Shown here: positions 1 to 9,647 of the stretch, in pieces
How positions within the stretch are numbered: position 1 is the first letter of the stretch
Layout of the letters: each line of letters starts with the position of its first letter
Assembly (NCBI GenBank): GCA_009927445.1
Contig: RFMZ01000191.1
Coordinates: 1 to 64,000 of the forward strand
Direction of reading: 5' to 3'
Length of the DNA: 64,000 bases
DNA from: Betaproteobacteria bacterium
GTDB lineage: Bacteria > Pseudomonadota > Gammaproteobacteria > Burkholderiales > Burkholderiaceae
The notes under the pieces: model-generated
Databases searched by the model: none
Told to the model about the DNA's origin: nothing
What the model saw: only the letters and a program-made list of their open reading frames with translations
Made by a program: the position numbers and the translations under genes

Positions 1-116
1 TAAAAGGCTGATGATTCAATAGGAATTTATATAATTATCTGATTGACATTTTCGAAGATAAATCAAAAAGGGACGTAGATTCGTTCAATAGGGATTCTTA
101 AAGGTATAATTTATCC

Positions 117-404
117 ATGAAAAAAGAAATTTTTACCAAATCGGTCCTTGATAAAGGCTACACCGAACCTGAGTTAGTTGTGCAGCAACCAAATGGTTAT
201 TTAGACTTTCACTCGCATCAATATGAGTCAGCAATTATGGTGATAGAGGGGCAGGTGAATATTACTGCCATGGGGCAAAAAAGTACTTACTTATCTGGCG
301 ATGTATTTCATTTACAAGCAAATCAACCTCACTGTGAGAGTTATGGGTCGAAAGGGGTGAAATATCTCCAAGCCACCAAAGATCGGGTTGAGGATATTTC
401 TTAA
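117..404 (+). CDS. small cupin-domain protein
   Basis: 95 aa; cupin-like HSHQYESAIMVIEGQ...GDVFHLQANQPHCES pattern. Confidence 0.7.
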   Translation: MKKEIFTKSVLDKGYTEPELVVQQPNGYLDFHSHQYESAIMVIEGQVNITAMGQKSTYLSGDVFHLQANQPHCESYGSKGVKYLQATKDRVEDIS

Positions 405-504
405 GAAAATTGCAGTAGTGTTTAATTGGATTAAGTCACAGCTTGGTTAACAAAATACAAAGACAAAATACATAGACTCGACCTGAATCTAGGAAAGTGT
501 TTTT

Positions 505-1113
505 TTGATGGAAATTACTTCTGAAGAGCAATTAAGAGAGCACTGTGGTTTTGCTAAATTACGAGCCATACAAAAACAGCTAGATTATATAGATGAGCAC
601 ATTCATCGCTTTATTACGCTGTCACCTTTTTTAGTATTGTCCACCAGTAGTAATCGGATGGAAATGGACTCTTCCCCAAGGGGTGGCGCACCTGGGTTTG
701 TTAAAGTGCTTGATCCGAAAACGCTTCTTATGCCAGATGCCATGGGGAATAATCGCTTAGACTCCTACCGAAACATCATTGAAAATCAACAGGTCGGTAT
801 GTTATTTCTGATTCCAGGGGTGGATGAGACTGTGCGGGTAAATGGCAGCGCAATCATTAGCACAGATACTTCTTTTCTTGAGCAATTTGCAGATTTGCGC
901 AAACCACCTAAAGTTGTCTTGGCTATTCAAGTTCGAGAGGTATTTTTACACTGTGCTAAGGCTCTCATGCGCTCTAAATTATGGGCTAATGACTTCAAAA
1001 TTGACCGCAAGCACTTGCCAACGATGGGGGATATGCTCAAAGATCAAACAAACAATCAGGAAATTGCAGAATCGCAAGAAGCGATGTTAGCCAGATACCA
1101 GCAGGAACTATGA
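505..1113 (+). CDS. pyridoxamine 5'-phosphate oxidase-family (FMN-binding) protein
   Basis: 202 aa; PPOX-like 'FLVLSTSS..MEMDSSPRGGAPGFVKVLDPKTLLMPDAMGNNRLDSYRNIIENQQVGMLFLIPG'. Confidence 0.75.
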   Translation: MMEITSEEQLREHCGFAKLRAIQKQLDYIDEHIHRFITLSPFLVLSTSSNRMEMDSSPRGGAPGFVKVLDPKTLLMPDAMGNNRLDSYRNIIENQQVGMLFLIPGVDETVRVNGSAIISTDTSFLEQFADLRKPPKVVLAIQVREVFLHCAKALMRSKLWANDFKIDRKHLPTMGDMLKDQTNNQEIAESQEAMLARYQQEL

Positions 1114-1147
1114 GTTGTTCGGGAGTTTTTTTACTTGAAAATCTCGC

Positions 1148-1294
1148 TTATTGATTATTTGCTAACTCTTCTCTAATCTTCATTTCATCTAGGATCAATT
1201 GCTTTCTTTTTTTCTCCATAGTTCGAGCGCCCATGAAGATAGCAAAAACGGTCAGGAGTACAAAAATTAAAAATATAAAGTAAATTAGTTGCAT
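1148..1294 (-). CDS. small single-pass membrane protein (48 aa), not in the ORF track
   Basis: Reverse-strand ATG at 1294 gives MQLIYFIFLIFVLLTVFAIFMGARTMEKKRKQLILDEMKIREELANNQ*; hydrophobic N-terminus then charged tail. Confidence 0.4.
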   Translation of the reverse strand: MQLIYFIFLIFVLLTVFAIFMGARTMEKKRKQLILDEMKIREELANNQ

Positions 1295-1494
1295 TGATTT
1301 TCTTTTTAGGAAGGCATTTCAGAGCCTATATCTTTACTTTATATAAAGCTAGCTAATTTGTCTAGGGAATCCACATAAATTTATTTGGTTTATTGATTTA
1401 AATCAACTGTTTAAATAATCTTATCATCAGAGGATTGTAAATTGAGTCCCTCAGAAGGGGATTTACCCAGATGTGATTCATGTAAAATACCTAG

Positions 1495-1920
1495 ATGATT
1501 AATCGAATTTTTTTAGAAAATAAATTACCCGCGAGATTACTTCTAGGAATTAGTTTTTTAATCATCAGCATTTTAGGGACGCACTGGGCTGGCCTTACGC
1601 ATGCTATCGAGCATACTGAATTTAACAAAGAACATTCGTATCAGGTCAGTTATCAAGAGGGCACTCATCCTGCAGTCGATCTAGTAGGGCACCTCAATTC
1701 TTTACTAACAGCAACTGAATCGGATTCTAATCCGCATACAAAGTCAATTTGTACGATTTTTAATGCCATTAGCTTAGCTAGCTTCGTTAGTTGTGCAGAT
1801 CTTCCAAGTCGTTATGTTCAATTCTTACCCCAAATATATGTTCAAGTTTCGCATTTCTTTGAACTACAGGTAGTTCAGTCCCCATACCAGCCGCGGGCTC
1901 CCCCCTTCCATACTTTGTAA
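1495..1920 (+). CDS. DUF2946-like hypothetical protein preceding a TonB receptor
   Basis: 141 aa; N-terminal TM segment, His-containing middle, C-terminal 'YQPRAPPFHTL' resembling the DUF2946 RAPP ending. Confidence 0.45.
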   Translation: MINRIFLENKLPARLLLGISFLIISILGTHWAGLTHAIEHTEFNKEHSYQVSYQEGTHPAVDLVGHLNSLLTATESDSNPHTKSICTIFNAISLASFVSCADLPSRYVQFLPQIYVQVSHFFELQVVQSPYQPRAPPFHTL

Positions 1921-1976
1921 ATTGATATTGCATTAGCTATTGGATTTTTTAATTCAAGGTTAATTTTTATTATTTT

Positions 1977-4037
1977 GTGGCCGATTATTTGGTCCTATTT
2001 ACGGAGTCAATGATGCGTTATTTAAACGATTTAAAGATTAGTTTTGCCGTAATTTTGGCTGGTGTTTGTCAAATCACCTCAGCTCAAAATCAGGCTAGTG
2101 ATAGCTCTATGGAGATAGTTGTAAGTGGTCAGAGCGAAATTGGTAAAAGCATATTAAGTCCTAGTCATATTTTAAGTGGTGATGAATTACAAGTGAAGAC
2201 AAGAAGTAGTTTGGGTGATACTTTGGCAAATGAGTTGGGTGTTTCTAGTTCTGGGTTTAGTACCGGGTCTTCAAGACCCGTTATTCGCGGGTTAAGTGAT
2301 CAACGCGTTCAGATTCTACAAAACGGGATGTCAGTCAATGACTTATCTAGTTTATCCAACGACCACGGCGTCGCTAGTTCATTACAAAATGCTTCTCAGA
2401 TTCAGATTCTTCGGGGTGCTGCTGCTTTAATGTATGGCTCAGGATCAAGCGGTGGTTTAGTCAATATAATTAACGACCGTATTCCGACAGCACTACCCGA
2501 AGAAGCTACTGGCGAGTTTAATACCAGTTATGAATCGAATAACCAGGGTAAAACTGGTTCAGCAATGTTAGAGACATCTAGTGGTCCACTGGCTTTTCAT
2601 ATGGATACATCGGTGCGTAATGCGAATGATTACAAAATCCCGGGATATAGAAAAAGTGGCGACAAGAGTACTTACTCAGGTAAATTACCTGACACTTTTC
2701 ATTATCAAAATAATTTGGGTTTGGGGGCCTCTTTCATCGGCAAGTCGGGCTATACAGGAGTTTCGGTAGAGCGGCTTAATAGTCAGTACGGTGTTCCAAG
2801 TGAAAAGGGGAGTTCAATCGAAATGTCGCAAAATCGTTATGACTTGCAACATCAAACGCGTACACCTTTGAGCGGATTTTCTGAGTTAAACCTTGGGATT
2901 TCAAGAAGTGCCTATACGCACACCGAGTTTGAGAGCAGTGGTACAGCCGCATCTTTATGGAAGAACGATGGTTTAGAGTTCAGAGCGACCATGGAGCATT
3001 TACCTTTAAAGGGTTTTAAAGGGCTGTTTGGGATTCAATCCTCGCAAAATAAGTTAAGTGCTACAGCAGTTGAAACGAATCTATCGGCAATTGTTCCTAA
3101 AACATCAACCACCTCTAATTCTCTTTTTTGGGTTGAAGAGGGTGTGTTGGGACAATTTAGAAATAGTTTAGGCGTACGGTATAACCTTGTAGCTCAAAAT
3201 CCAGATGCAGCGAGTCGTTTTTCTACAGACGGAAATATCGCAACAGCTCTTCCTAGCCTCAGCGCCAAAAACTTTAATTTACTATCATATGCTGCAGGTA
3301 GTTCGTGGGAGTTTATGCCAAATTATAGCTTAGGTTTGTCATATACCCATTCGGAAAGAGCTCCTAACGCCCCTGAGTTATATGCCTATGGGGCGCATGA
3401 AGCGACAGCACAATTTATTATTGGCAATCCAAACTTACAAAAAGAAAAATCAAATAACCTTGAGTTGAATCTTCAGAAAAAAATGGGTTTAGTTCAGGGG
3501 CGAATGAATTTATATCTGAATCGATTTACGAATTTTATTTATGGATCTAGGACGGGTGAATCAAGTGGTGATGGCGATTCTGTCTATTTATCAAGTCAAA
3601 AAGATGCGGTCATTAAGGGTGCTGAAGCCGAGTTGACTCATAATTGGAAAAAGGTGGGAATTGGTTCTAGGATATTTGGTGACATATCACAAGGGACATT
3701 TACTTCGGGTGGAAATTTACCGCTACAACCGCCACCCCGAATCGGAATTGAGCTGGCGCACATCAAGAATCAATGGTTGATGAATACAACGCTAATTCAT
3801 GCATATGAGCAAACCAAGTTAGCTAGTTTTGAAACAACGAAAAGTCCTTCATATAACTTATTAAACGCCAGTGTTTCTTATAATGAGAAAATAGATCAGA
3901 TGAAGGTAACAGCTTACCTACGCTTGACGAATTTGCTGAATCAAGAAATTCGTTACTCTACAACTCCAGAAACAGTCAGGTTGTGGGCACCTCAAATGGG
4001 CAGAAGTATGATGGTTGGTGTGCGAGGGGCTTTTTAG
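1977..4037 (+). CDS. TonB-dependent outer-membrane receptor, possibly ZnuD-like (zinc)
   Basis: 686 aa from GTG; likely true start ATG 2010 (MMRYLNDLKISFAVILAGVCQITSAQ signal peptide); plug motif RPVIRGLSDQRVQILQNG, 'GSGSSGGLVNIINDRIPT' (ZnuD-like NRIP), C-terminal aromatic F. Confidence 0.85.
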   Translation: MADYLVLFTESMMRYLNDLKISFAVILAGVCQITSAQNQASDSSMEIVVSGQSEIGKSILSPSHILSGDELQVKTRSSLGDTLANELGVSSSGFSTGSSRPVIRGLSDQRVQILQNGMSVNDLSSLSNDHGVASSLQNASQIQILRGAAALMYGSGSSGGLVNIINDRIPTALPEEATGEFNTSYESNNQGKTGSAMLETSSGPLAFHMDTSVRNANDYKIPGYRKSGDKSTYSGKLPDTFHYQNNLGLGASFIGKSGYTGVSVERLNSQYGVPSEKGSSIEMSQNRYDLQHQTRTPLSGFSELNLGISRSAYTHTEFESSGTAASLWKNDGLEFRATMEHLPLKGFKGLFGIQSSQNKLSATAVETNLSAIVPKTSTTSNSLFWVEEGVLGQFRNSLGVRYNLVAQNPDAASRFSTDGNIATALPSLSAKNFNLLSYAAGSSWEFMPNYSLGLSYTHSERAPNAPELYAYGAHEATAQFIIGNPNLQKEKSNNLELNLQKKMGLVQGRMNLYLNRFTNFIYGSRTGESSGDGDSVYLSSQKDAVIKGAEAELTHNWKKVGIGSRIFGDISQGTFTSGGNLPLQPPPRIGIELAHIKNQWLMNTTLIHAYEQTKLASFETTKSPSYNLLNASVSYNEKIDQMKVTAYLRLTNLLNQEIRYSTTPETVRLWAPQMGRSMMVGVRGAF

Positions 4038-4232
4038 TATCAAACTTTGTAATCCCCTGCAATGGGGATCATGTATATCGTTCGTCTTCCTAGATGACTT
4101 TGTGCATGATCAAGTTTGCTGATATGACCGGGTGTAATTTCTTGTTGGTTCAAAACGGTTCTCGGATATGAAAGCTAGAAATTAATCCTGCAGTCGTTTA
4201 AAATAAAGATGAAATCTTTTAAAAGGAGATAT

Positions 4233-4382
4233 ATGATGCGCAGTTTGATTCGATATACCTTATTTGTAATTGCAATTTTTCAACTTTCAGCTTGTAATAC
4301 AATTGCAGGTATGGGGGAGGATATTAAGAAATCAGCTGATTGGACCAAGGAGAAAATTACTCCTGTAGAAATTAAAAAATAA
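4233..4382 (+). CDS. entericidin A/B-family small lipoprotein (not in ORF track)
   Basis: 49 aa MMRSLIRYTLFVIAIFQLSACNTIAGMGEDIKKSADWTKEKITPVEIKK; lipobox LSAC + 'NTIAGMGEDIKK'; RBS AAAGGAGAT. Confidence 0.8.
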   Translation: MMRSLIRYTLFVIAIFQLSACNTIAGMGEDIKKSADWTKEKITPVEIKK

Positions 4383-4420
4383 GTTCGGGATTCAAATCAT
4401 CTGCAACAATTCAGTTGGCT

Positions 4421-5662
4421 TTACTTTTTTAAGTGCCAGCCTTGTCTGTATTGATAAGCGATAAATATTACACTCCAAATCACTATCGAGCCATAGGCCA
4501 AAATCCACGAGATTGAAGTGGTTGGATTTCCAGAGGCATCTAAAACGAGGCCAAAAATAGCTGGCCCGAGTAGTCCTCCACCAAACCCAAGAAGTGAATG
4601 AAGTCCCATCGCTGCGCCTTTAATATGCTCTTGGGTACTTATTACTAATCCAGCTGTTAGGGTGGCTGAATCTGCCGTAATGAAAACTGCGTGGGCTATA
4701 GCTAGAGGGACAATAAGCCACCAACCAAATTCGGATGACGCACCTAGGCAAAGACCTAAAGTAGCGCTAGTAATCATCGCAAAAGTGATCCACTTTTTAC
4801 GACCAATTTTAAGTGCCATTTCATTCCCAAGAATAGAGGAGATTACACCGGATATATTTACAAGAGCTGCTAATGCGGTCGCACTGAGAAAAAAAACACT
4901 ACCTGAGCTAGCGGCGCAGAAAGTAAAAAAAGCGACTAACCAGCTACGTGATGCAAATAGCTCCAAATTGTGAACTGTATAACCAAAAATGAACTGCGTT
5001 GAGTTTTTGTTTTTTAAAACTTCGCGCCATTTATTGACTGGAAATAAATCAGTCCATGAAATTGCCCATGGGCTATGGGAGGAATGTTTCTTTATTGGTT
5101 GAATAGAGAAAAAAACTATGCATACAGAAACAAAGGGCCCTAAAGCTATGAGAATGAAAACATTGCGCCAGCCAAAGGCGTCCAGAAGTAGACCGGATAT
5201 TAAATAAGATAGCCCTGTACCTAAGCCAAAAAAAGCCGTATAAAAGGAGATATGTCGCGTTACCTCGCCACTATGAATTCGGTCTGAAAGTATTTTAAGC
5301 CCCGGCATGTAAGTGCCAGCAAGGCCAGCGCCTTGGATAGCCATAAATAAACTAGCAGAAAAGAAGCCTTGGGCAATAAATCCCATTCCCAGGAGGCCGA
5401 TAATTGCTAGAAATCCTCCTAAAATAAAAATCTGACGAGCATCAATACGATCAGTAAGTACAGTTGCAAATGGTACAAAAAGCATATAACCGAGAAAAAA
5501 AGCACTAGCAATGAGACCTGACTCGACGTGTAGTAATTGCCATTCTTGTTGGAGAATAGTCAGAAAGACGGCATAACAAGCGAAGCCAAGAAGGGCGCCG
5601 ATTTGTGCGATCAGCATGAGAATAGTTACGATGTTAGATGGGGGCATTCGCTGATAGTGCAT
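4421..5662 (-). CDS. MFS transporter
   Basis: 413 aa, multiple TM helices, MFS-type 'DRIDARQIFILGG' loop. Confidence 0.85.
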   Translation of the reverse strand: MHYQRMPPSNIVTILMLIAQIGALLGFACYAVFLTILQQEWQLLHVESGLIASAFFLGYMLFVPFATVLTDRIDARQIFILGGFLAIIGLLGMGFIAQGFFSASLFMAIQGAGLAGTYMPGLKILSDRIHSGEVTRHISFYTAFFGLGTGLSYLISGLLLDAFGWRNVFILIALGPFVSVCIVFFSIQPIKKHSSHSPWAISWTDLFPVNKWREVLKNKNSTQFIFGYTVHNLELFASRSWLVAFFTFCAASSGSVFFLSATALAALVNISGVISSILGNEMALKIGRKKWITFAMITSATLGLCLGASSEFGWWLIVPLAIAHAVFITADSATLTAGLVISTQEHIKGAAMGLHSLLGFGGGLLGPAIFGLVLDASGNPTTSISWILAYGSIVIWSVIFIAYQYRQGWHLKK

Positions 5663-5731
5663 AAAAATAGACTGACGAATAATCCGTCGAAAAGTATATA
5701 AAGGTATATGCGTAAGCTGGTCGATTGCAAT

Positions 5732-7399
5732 TTATAGTTTGTTAAATACGATCTTACCTCCGACAACCGTTAGTAAGGGACGAATCAGGTGCAGATCATC
5801 CTCATGGACAGTGAGGTAGTCTCGATTTAATACAATAAAATCTGCTAGCATGCCAGGCTTAATAGAGCCCTTGCGATTTTCTTCCCAGGTAAACCATGCA
5901 CTACCTTTGGTATAAAGGTGAAGTGCTTGCTCTCTTGTGAGTCTTTCGGTCGGCCTGACAAGATCCCCGCGCCAATTTTTTCCTGTAACTAGCCACGCTA
6001 AAGAAATAAATGGTCGATATGATGCAGAGGTTGTACCGTCTGTGCCGCCAGCAAAAGGAATACCACTTTGGAAAACTGTTTTTACCGGGGCAGTTTCAAG
6101 ATCTCTATTTCCCCAATTCATTCGCATTTGATCACTACCTAGGGTTTGTCTATTTTGCATTTGTACTCCCATACCAAGTTTTTTCATTCGAGTAATGATT
6201 TCAGGTGTAATTTGTTCAGCATGTAAAAAGGTTAAGCGTAATTTCTCTAAACGATACAGCTCATTTGCACCCTCAATGGAATCTAGCATGGCATTCATGG
6301 TGGTTTCAAGAGTAGCGTGAAATTGAAAATTCACTTGGTTTTTAGCCCCCGCCGCAACTATTTTTTGTAACTCTTTTTTTGCTTCTAAGGAAATTGGGAA
6401 TTGCTTTGGAATATATCCATCTCCCATGGAACTAAGAACACCCTCACCGAGGCCATTTAAAAGAAGCATATCATCGCCAAAACTTGGGGCTGGAAAGTCA
6501 AGCCATTTTTTTGCTTGCTCATAATTCATCGTTGGGAAATGCGCCCCTACACGAACCGTCATTTGACGTCGCCGCCAAAGCTCAAAAAGAACTTGGTAGT
6601 CTGACTCATCCACTCCGATCCCAAAAGTTTCGCCAACACTAGTAAGGCCTGCTGCATTAAAGTCTTGCATGACAAGACGAAGACCTTCAACTTTGTCATT
6701 GAACGATTGTTTAGGAAAGCTTTTCTCGGCTAAAGTTTGCCCTGCAAAGCCTCTGATTAAGCCATTAAAATTGCCTTCTGAATCCTTACCAATGCTGACA
6801 CCAGCAGGAAGAATTGTGTTTTGATTAATGCCACTTAACCGGATCGCAGCAGTATTCATTTGGCCGACTTCCCTGAGTGCTTGAATATAAACAGGGTGAT
6901 TAGGTGCAATCGTATCGAGCTCTTTTAAAGTTGGCATGCGTCGATCTTTAATTTGACTATAGTGCCAACCACCCAGAGTAAGAATCCACGTTCCCGCAGC
7001 AGTCCTTTGAGCACGGTTTGAGATAATTTCTAAGATCTCAGCTATAGAGTGAGCCTCATCGAGTCGTGCTTCGTATTTCCACCAAAAACCTGCTCGAACC
7101 ATATGAATATGACCATCATTCAATCCTGGAAGAATTGTTCGCTCTTGTGCATCAATAATCTGGGTTTGAGAATTTCCTAAGGCAAGGATTTGCGCATTAT
7201 TTCCCACGGCCAAAAATTTTCCATCATGCATGGCAATCGCTTGGGCAAATGGCCGATCTGAATCAAGAGTTACAACTTTAGCGTTGATAACAATTAAATG
7301 CGGAACCACATGGGATTTATTGATTTGTGAACAGCTTACGCTCAAAAAAATAATAGAGCTTAAAAATAAATAGATAATTTTTATTTTGCCACTTTGCAT
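5732..7399 (-). CDS. amidohydrolase (YtcJ-like), apparent lipoprotein
   Basis: 555 aa; 'LPGLNDGHIHMVRAG' metal site, 'GGTDGTTSASYRPFISLAW', 'LADFIVLNRDYLTV'; N-terminal lipobox LSVSC. Confidence 0.85.
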   Translation of the reverse strand: MQSGKIKIIYLFLSSIIFLSVSCSQINKSHVVPHLIVINAKVVTLDSDRPFAQAIAMHDGKFLAVGNNAQILALGNSQTQIIDAQERTILPGLNDGHIHMVRAGFWWKYEARLDEAHSIAEILEIISNRAQRTAAGTWILTLGGWHYSQIKDRRMPTLKELDTIAPNHPVYIQALREVGQMNTAAIRLSGINQNTILPAGVSIGKDSEGNFNGLIRGFAGQTLAEKSFPKQSFNDKVEGLRLVMQDFNAAGLTSVGETFGIGVDESDYQVLFELWRRRQMTVRVGAHFPTMNYEQAKKWLDFPAPSFGDDMLLLNGLGEGVLSSMGDGYIPKQFPISLEAKKELQKIVAAGAKNQVNFQFHATLETTMNAMLDSIEGANELYRLEKLRLTFLHAEQITPEIITRMKKLGMGVQMQNRQTLGSDQMRMNWGNRDLETAPVKTVFQSGIPFAGGTDGTTSASYRPFISLAWLVTGKNWRGDLVRPTERLTREQALHLYTKGSAWFTWEENRKGSIKPGMLADFIVLNRDYLTVHEDDLHLIRPLLTVVGGKIVFNKL

Positions 7400-7462
7400 A
7401 TGAAATTCCTTTAGGTAACTTCTAAAACTTCAATCAAATATTGATCAATTGATAATCAGATA

Positions 7463-8593
7463 TTATAAAAATGATATTTTGCCATCTGCATCACCGAAGA
7501 ATTCTCCAGACTGGTGACCATCTACAGAGCCATTTTGAAGCCACTGTGCGGTAGCGCGGTAAAGTAGATGTCGATTTTTTTCAAATTGCATAAAGTGCGA
7601 TGAGTGCGCCACCTTAATAAACATTTTATGTGGGCAGTTCAGCGCATGCCAAGCTTCAATTCGTTTATCGTAATCATCAAACTCCCCAAGAAGCATTAAA
7701 GTTGGCGCTTTGATTTGCGCTAAATTGCTTTTCCAACCAAAGTTCATTCGATTCGGTGCGCGCACAATACCTTGCCCATTTCTTTCCCACTGAGCACCTA
7801 CTGGATCAATTGACATTGCCTCTTGCCAAAATGCTTCGCAGACTTGGGGGTCATCTAATTGATCTGGAGTTTTGACATGATCACGCCATCGATTATTGAG
7901 TAGAAAATCTTTTGTTTGTAATAAAGTCGGCGCGCCTTTTTCAGGGATTACTGTGGGAGGCTTTTCGGATGCAAAAAATGGCGCTATACCAAACATGACT
8001 ATTTTGTCGACTTTTGAGGGATTTTGAACAGCGTATCCTCCTGAGCGGGGTGTACCAGTTGACCAGCCGACGAGAGAGACTTGCGCTACTTGTCTTAATT
8101 CGCAAATAAAATCTACGATAGTCGCGATTTCATCCCATTCAGTTTGGCTGGAAACTAATTTATAGGGGTAGTGGGGTGGTGTTTTTTCTTTAAGGATATG
8201 AGGGATGAGTTCTGCCTGAAAGGAGTCGTCAACATTTGCTGGGTCGTCCATATAAGGTCTTGGAGATAAGGCGTAACCTGTATGGGACATGGCAAAGACA
8301 TCATATCCAGCAAGCGCTAAGTGCCTCATAAAGCTATAGTCTTTATATTGCAGATCATATGCCACGGTTGCTGGTGCAAAGCCACCATGGATCATTAAGA
8401 CCACTTTTTTATTTCGATCTTCAAGAGTTGCTGGACTGACACGTTCACGTAAGAATAGGCCAACAGTCTGGCCCTCATTCGCTGGTACTGTGGAAGTATG
8501 TGGTACAAATCGATCAATAGTTTTTGCTTGATTATTACTAATTATCATTTTGATTGTCTTTATTTTAAATTTGTTATAAAAACATGGTATCAC
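7463..8593 (-). CDS. alpha/beta hydrolase
   Basis: Nucleophile elbow GWSTGT, oxyanion 'MIHGGFAP', C-terminal VAHSSHFMQFE; probable start at internal Met (MIISNNQ). Confidence 0.8.
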   Translation of the reverse strand: MIPCFYNKFKIKTIKMIISNNQAKTIDRFVPHTSTVPANEGQTVGLFLRERVSPATLEDRNKKVVLMIHGGFAPATVAYDLQYKDYSFMRHLALAGYDVFAMSHTGYALSPRPYMDDPANVDDSFQAELIPHILKEKTPPHYPYKLVSSQTEWDEIATIVDFICELRQVAQVSLVGWSTGTPRSGGYAVQNPSKVDKIVMFGIAPFFASEKPPTVIPEKGAPTLLQTKDFLLNNRWRDHVKTPDQLDDPQVCEAFWQEAMSIDPVGAQWERNGQGIVRAPNRMNFGWKSNLAQIKAPTLMLLGEFDDYDKRIEAWHALNCPHKMFIKVAHSSHFMQFEKNRHLLYRATAQWLQNGSVDGHQSGEFFGDADGKISFL

Positions 8594-8611
8594 TACTAGA
8601 AATGAGATGAA

Positions 8612-9631
8612 ATGTTTATCAAAGGAGACTACTGGATGGACTACGCAGACACATTAAGAACGCGCAGACAGTTTTTACTAGCAGGTCTTGGTTTAAGCCT
8701 ATCTGCTATTGCTAATTGTGAAGAGCCCTATCCCAATAGACCAATTAAAATAATCGTACCAGTTCCAGCAGGCGGCGGCGCTGACAACGTTGCTAGGAGT
8801 TTTGCCCTACATATGAGCAAGGTCCTTAATCAGCAAATAGTGATTGAAAATCGTGCTGGCGCCGCAGGTATTATTGCCATGGATACTCTTGCTAAATCTG
8901 CGCCTGATGGTTATACATTAATTCAAACAAATGTCTCGACAATTTCGATTAATCCATCAATATATAATAAATTGCCATATGATAGTTTGCGCGATTTTGT
9001 ACCTATTTCTCTGACATCCCTTGGTCCGATGCTATTAGTCATAAATCCCAAAATACCTGCTAGATCGATTAAAGAATTAATTCATTATGCAAAGAATAAA
9101 CCTGGCGGATTATCCTATGGGTCTTTAGGTAATGGGAGTATTCAGCATCTAGCTGGATATATGCTAGGAAAAGAAGCTGGTATACAGACCCTACATACTC
9201 CATATAAAGGTGCAGCGCCGGTTGCTGTGGATTTGTTGTCTGGTGTGATTGATATGGCTTTTAGTGGAACTGGGACTGTTGCAGGACATTTAAAGGCTGG
9301 TCGACTAATTGCACTTGGTCAAACAACCGTTACAAGGTCAAGTTTTTTTCCTTCTATACCAACCTTTACTGAGGAGGGTTTTAAGAAGATGGAGTTTGTT
9401 CTTTGGAATGGACTATTAGCTCCAACAGGGACTCCTAGTTATATTATTCAACACTTAAGTAACGTCACACGCGAAGTATCTAAATCAACTGAGTTAATGA
9501 ATCTTTTTGCGGCGAGTACAACCAATATTGCTTCCAATACTCCAGAAGATTTTTTGCAATTAATTAAGAAGGAGCAGCAAATATATTCTGCGATTGTCAA
9601 AGAATCTGGAATTAAATCTGAGATGATATAG
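8612..9631 (+). CDS. Bug/TctC-family tripartite tricarboxylate transporter substrate-binding protein (Tat-type signal)
   Basis: 'YPNRPIKIIVPVPAGGGADNVARSFA', 'VIENRAGAAG', 'HTPYKGAAPVAVDLL'; N-term RTRRQFLLAGLGLSLSA. Confidence 0.92.
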   Translation: MFIKGDYWMDYADTLRTRRQFLLAGLGLSLSAIANCEEPYPNRPIKIIVPVPAGGGADNVARSFALHMSKVLNQQIVIENRAGAAGIIAMDTLAKSAPDGYTLIQTNVSTISINPSIYNKLPYDSLRDFVPISLTSLGPMLLVINPKIPARSIKELIHYAKNKPGGLSYGSLGNGSIQHLAGYMLGKEAGIQTLHTPYKGAAPVAVDLLSGVIDMAFSGTGTVAGHLKAGRLIALGQTTVTRSSFFPSIPTFTEEGFKKMEFVLWNGLLAPTGTPSYIIQHLSNVTREVSKSTELMNLFAASTTNIASNTPEDFLQLIKKEQQIYSAIVKESGIKSEMI

Positions 9632-9647
9632 AAAGAGAGTTTTAAAA

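Noticed and set aside
842-1090. Short ORFs overlapping larger genes (e.g. 842-1090, 2581-2769, 5937-6131, 10738-10962, 11020-11394, 50635-50955, 59305-59502)
   Set aside because: Out-of-frame or antisense shadows of well-supported CDSs with low-complexity, unrecognisable translations and no independent RBS evidence.
1300-1494. Zur/Fur box upstream of the DUF2946-like/TonB receptor genes
   Set aside because: No convincing dyad matching known Zur or Fur consensus seen.
4049-4070. Hairpin ATCCCCtgcaatGGGGAT downstream of the TonB receptor
   Set aside because: Short stem without a T-run; could be chance, so not called as a terminator.
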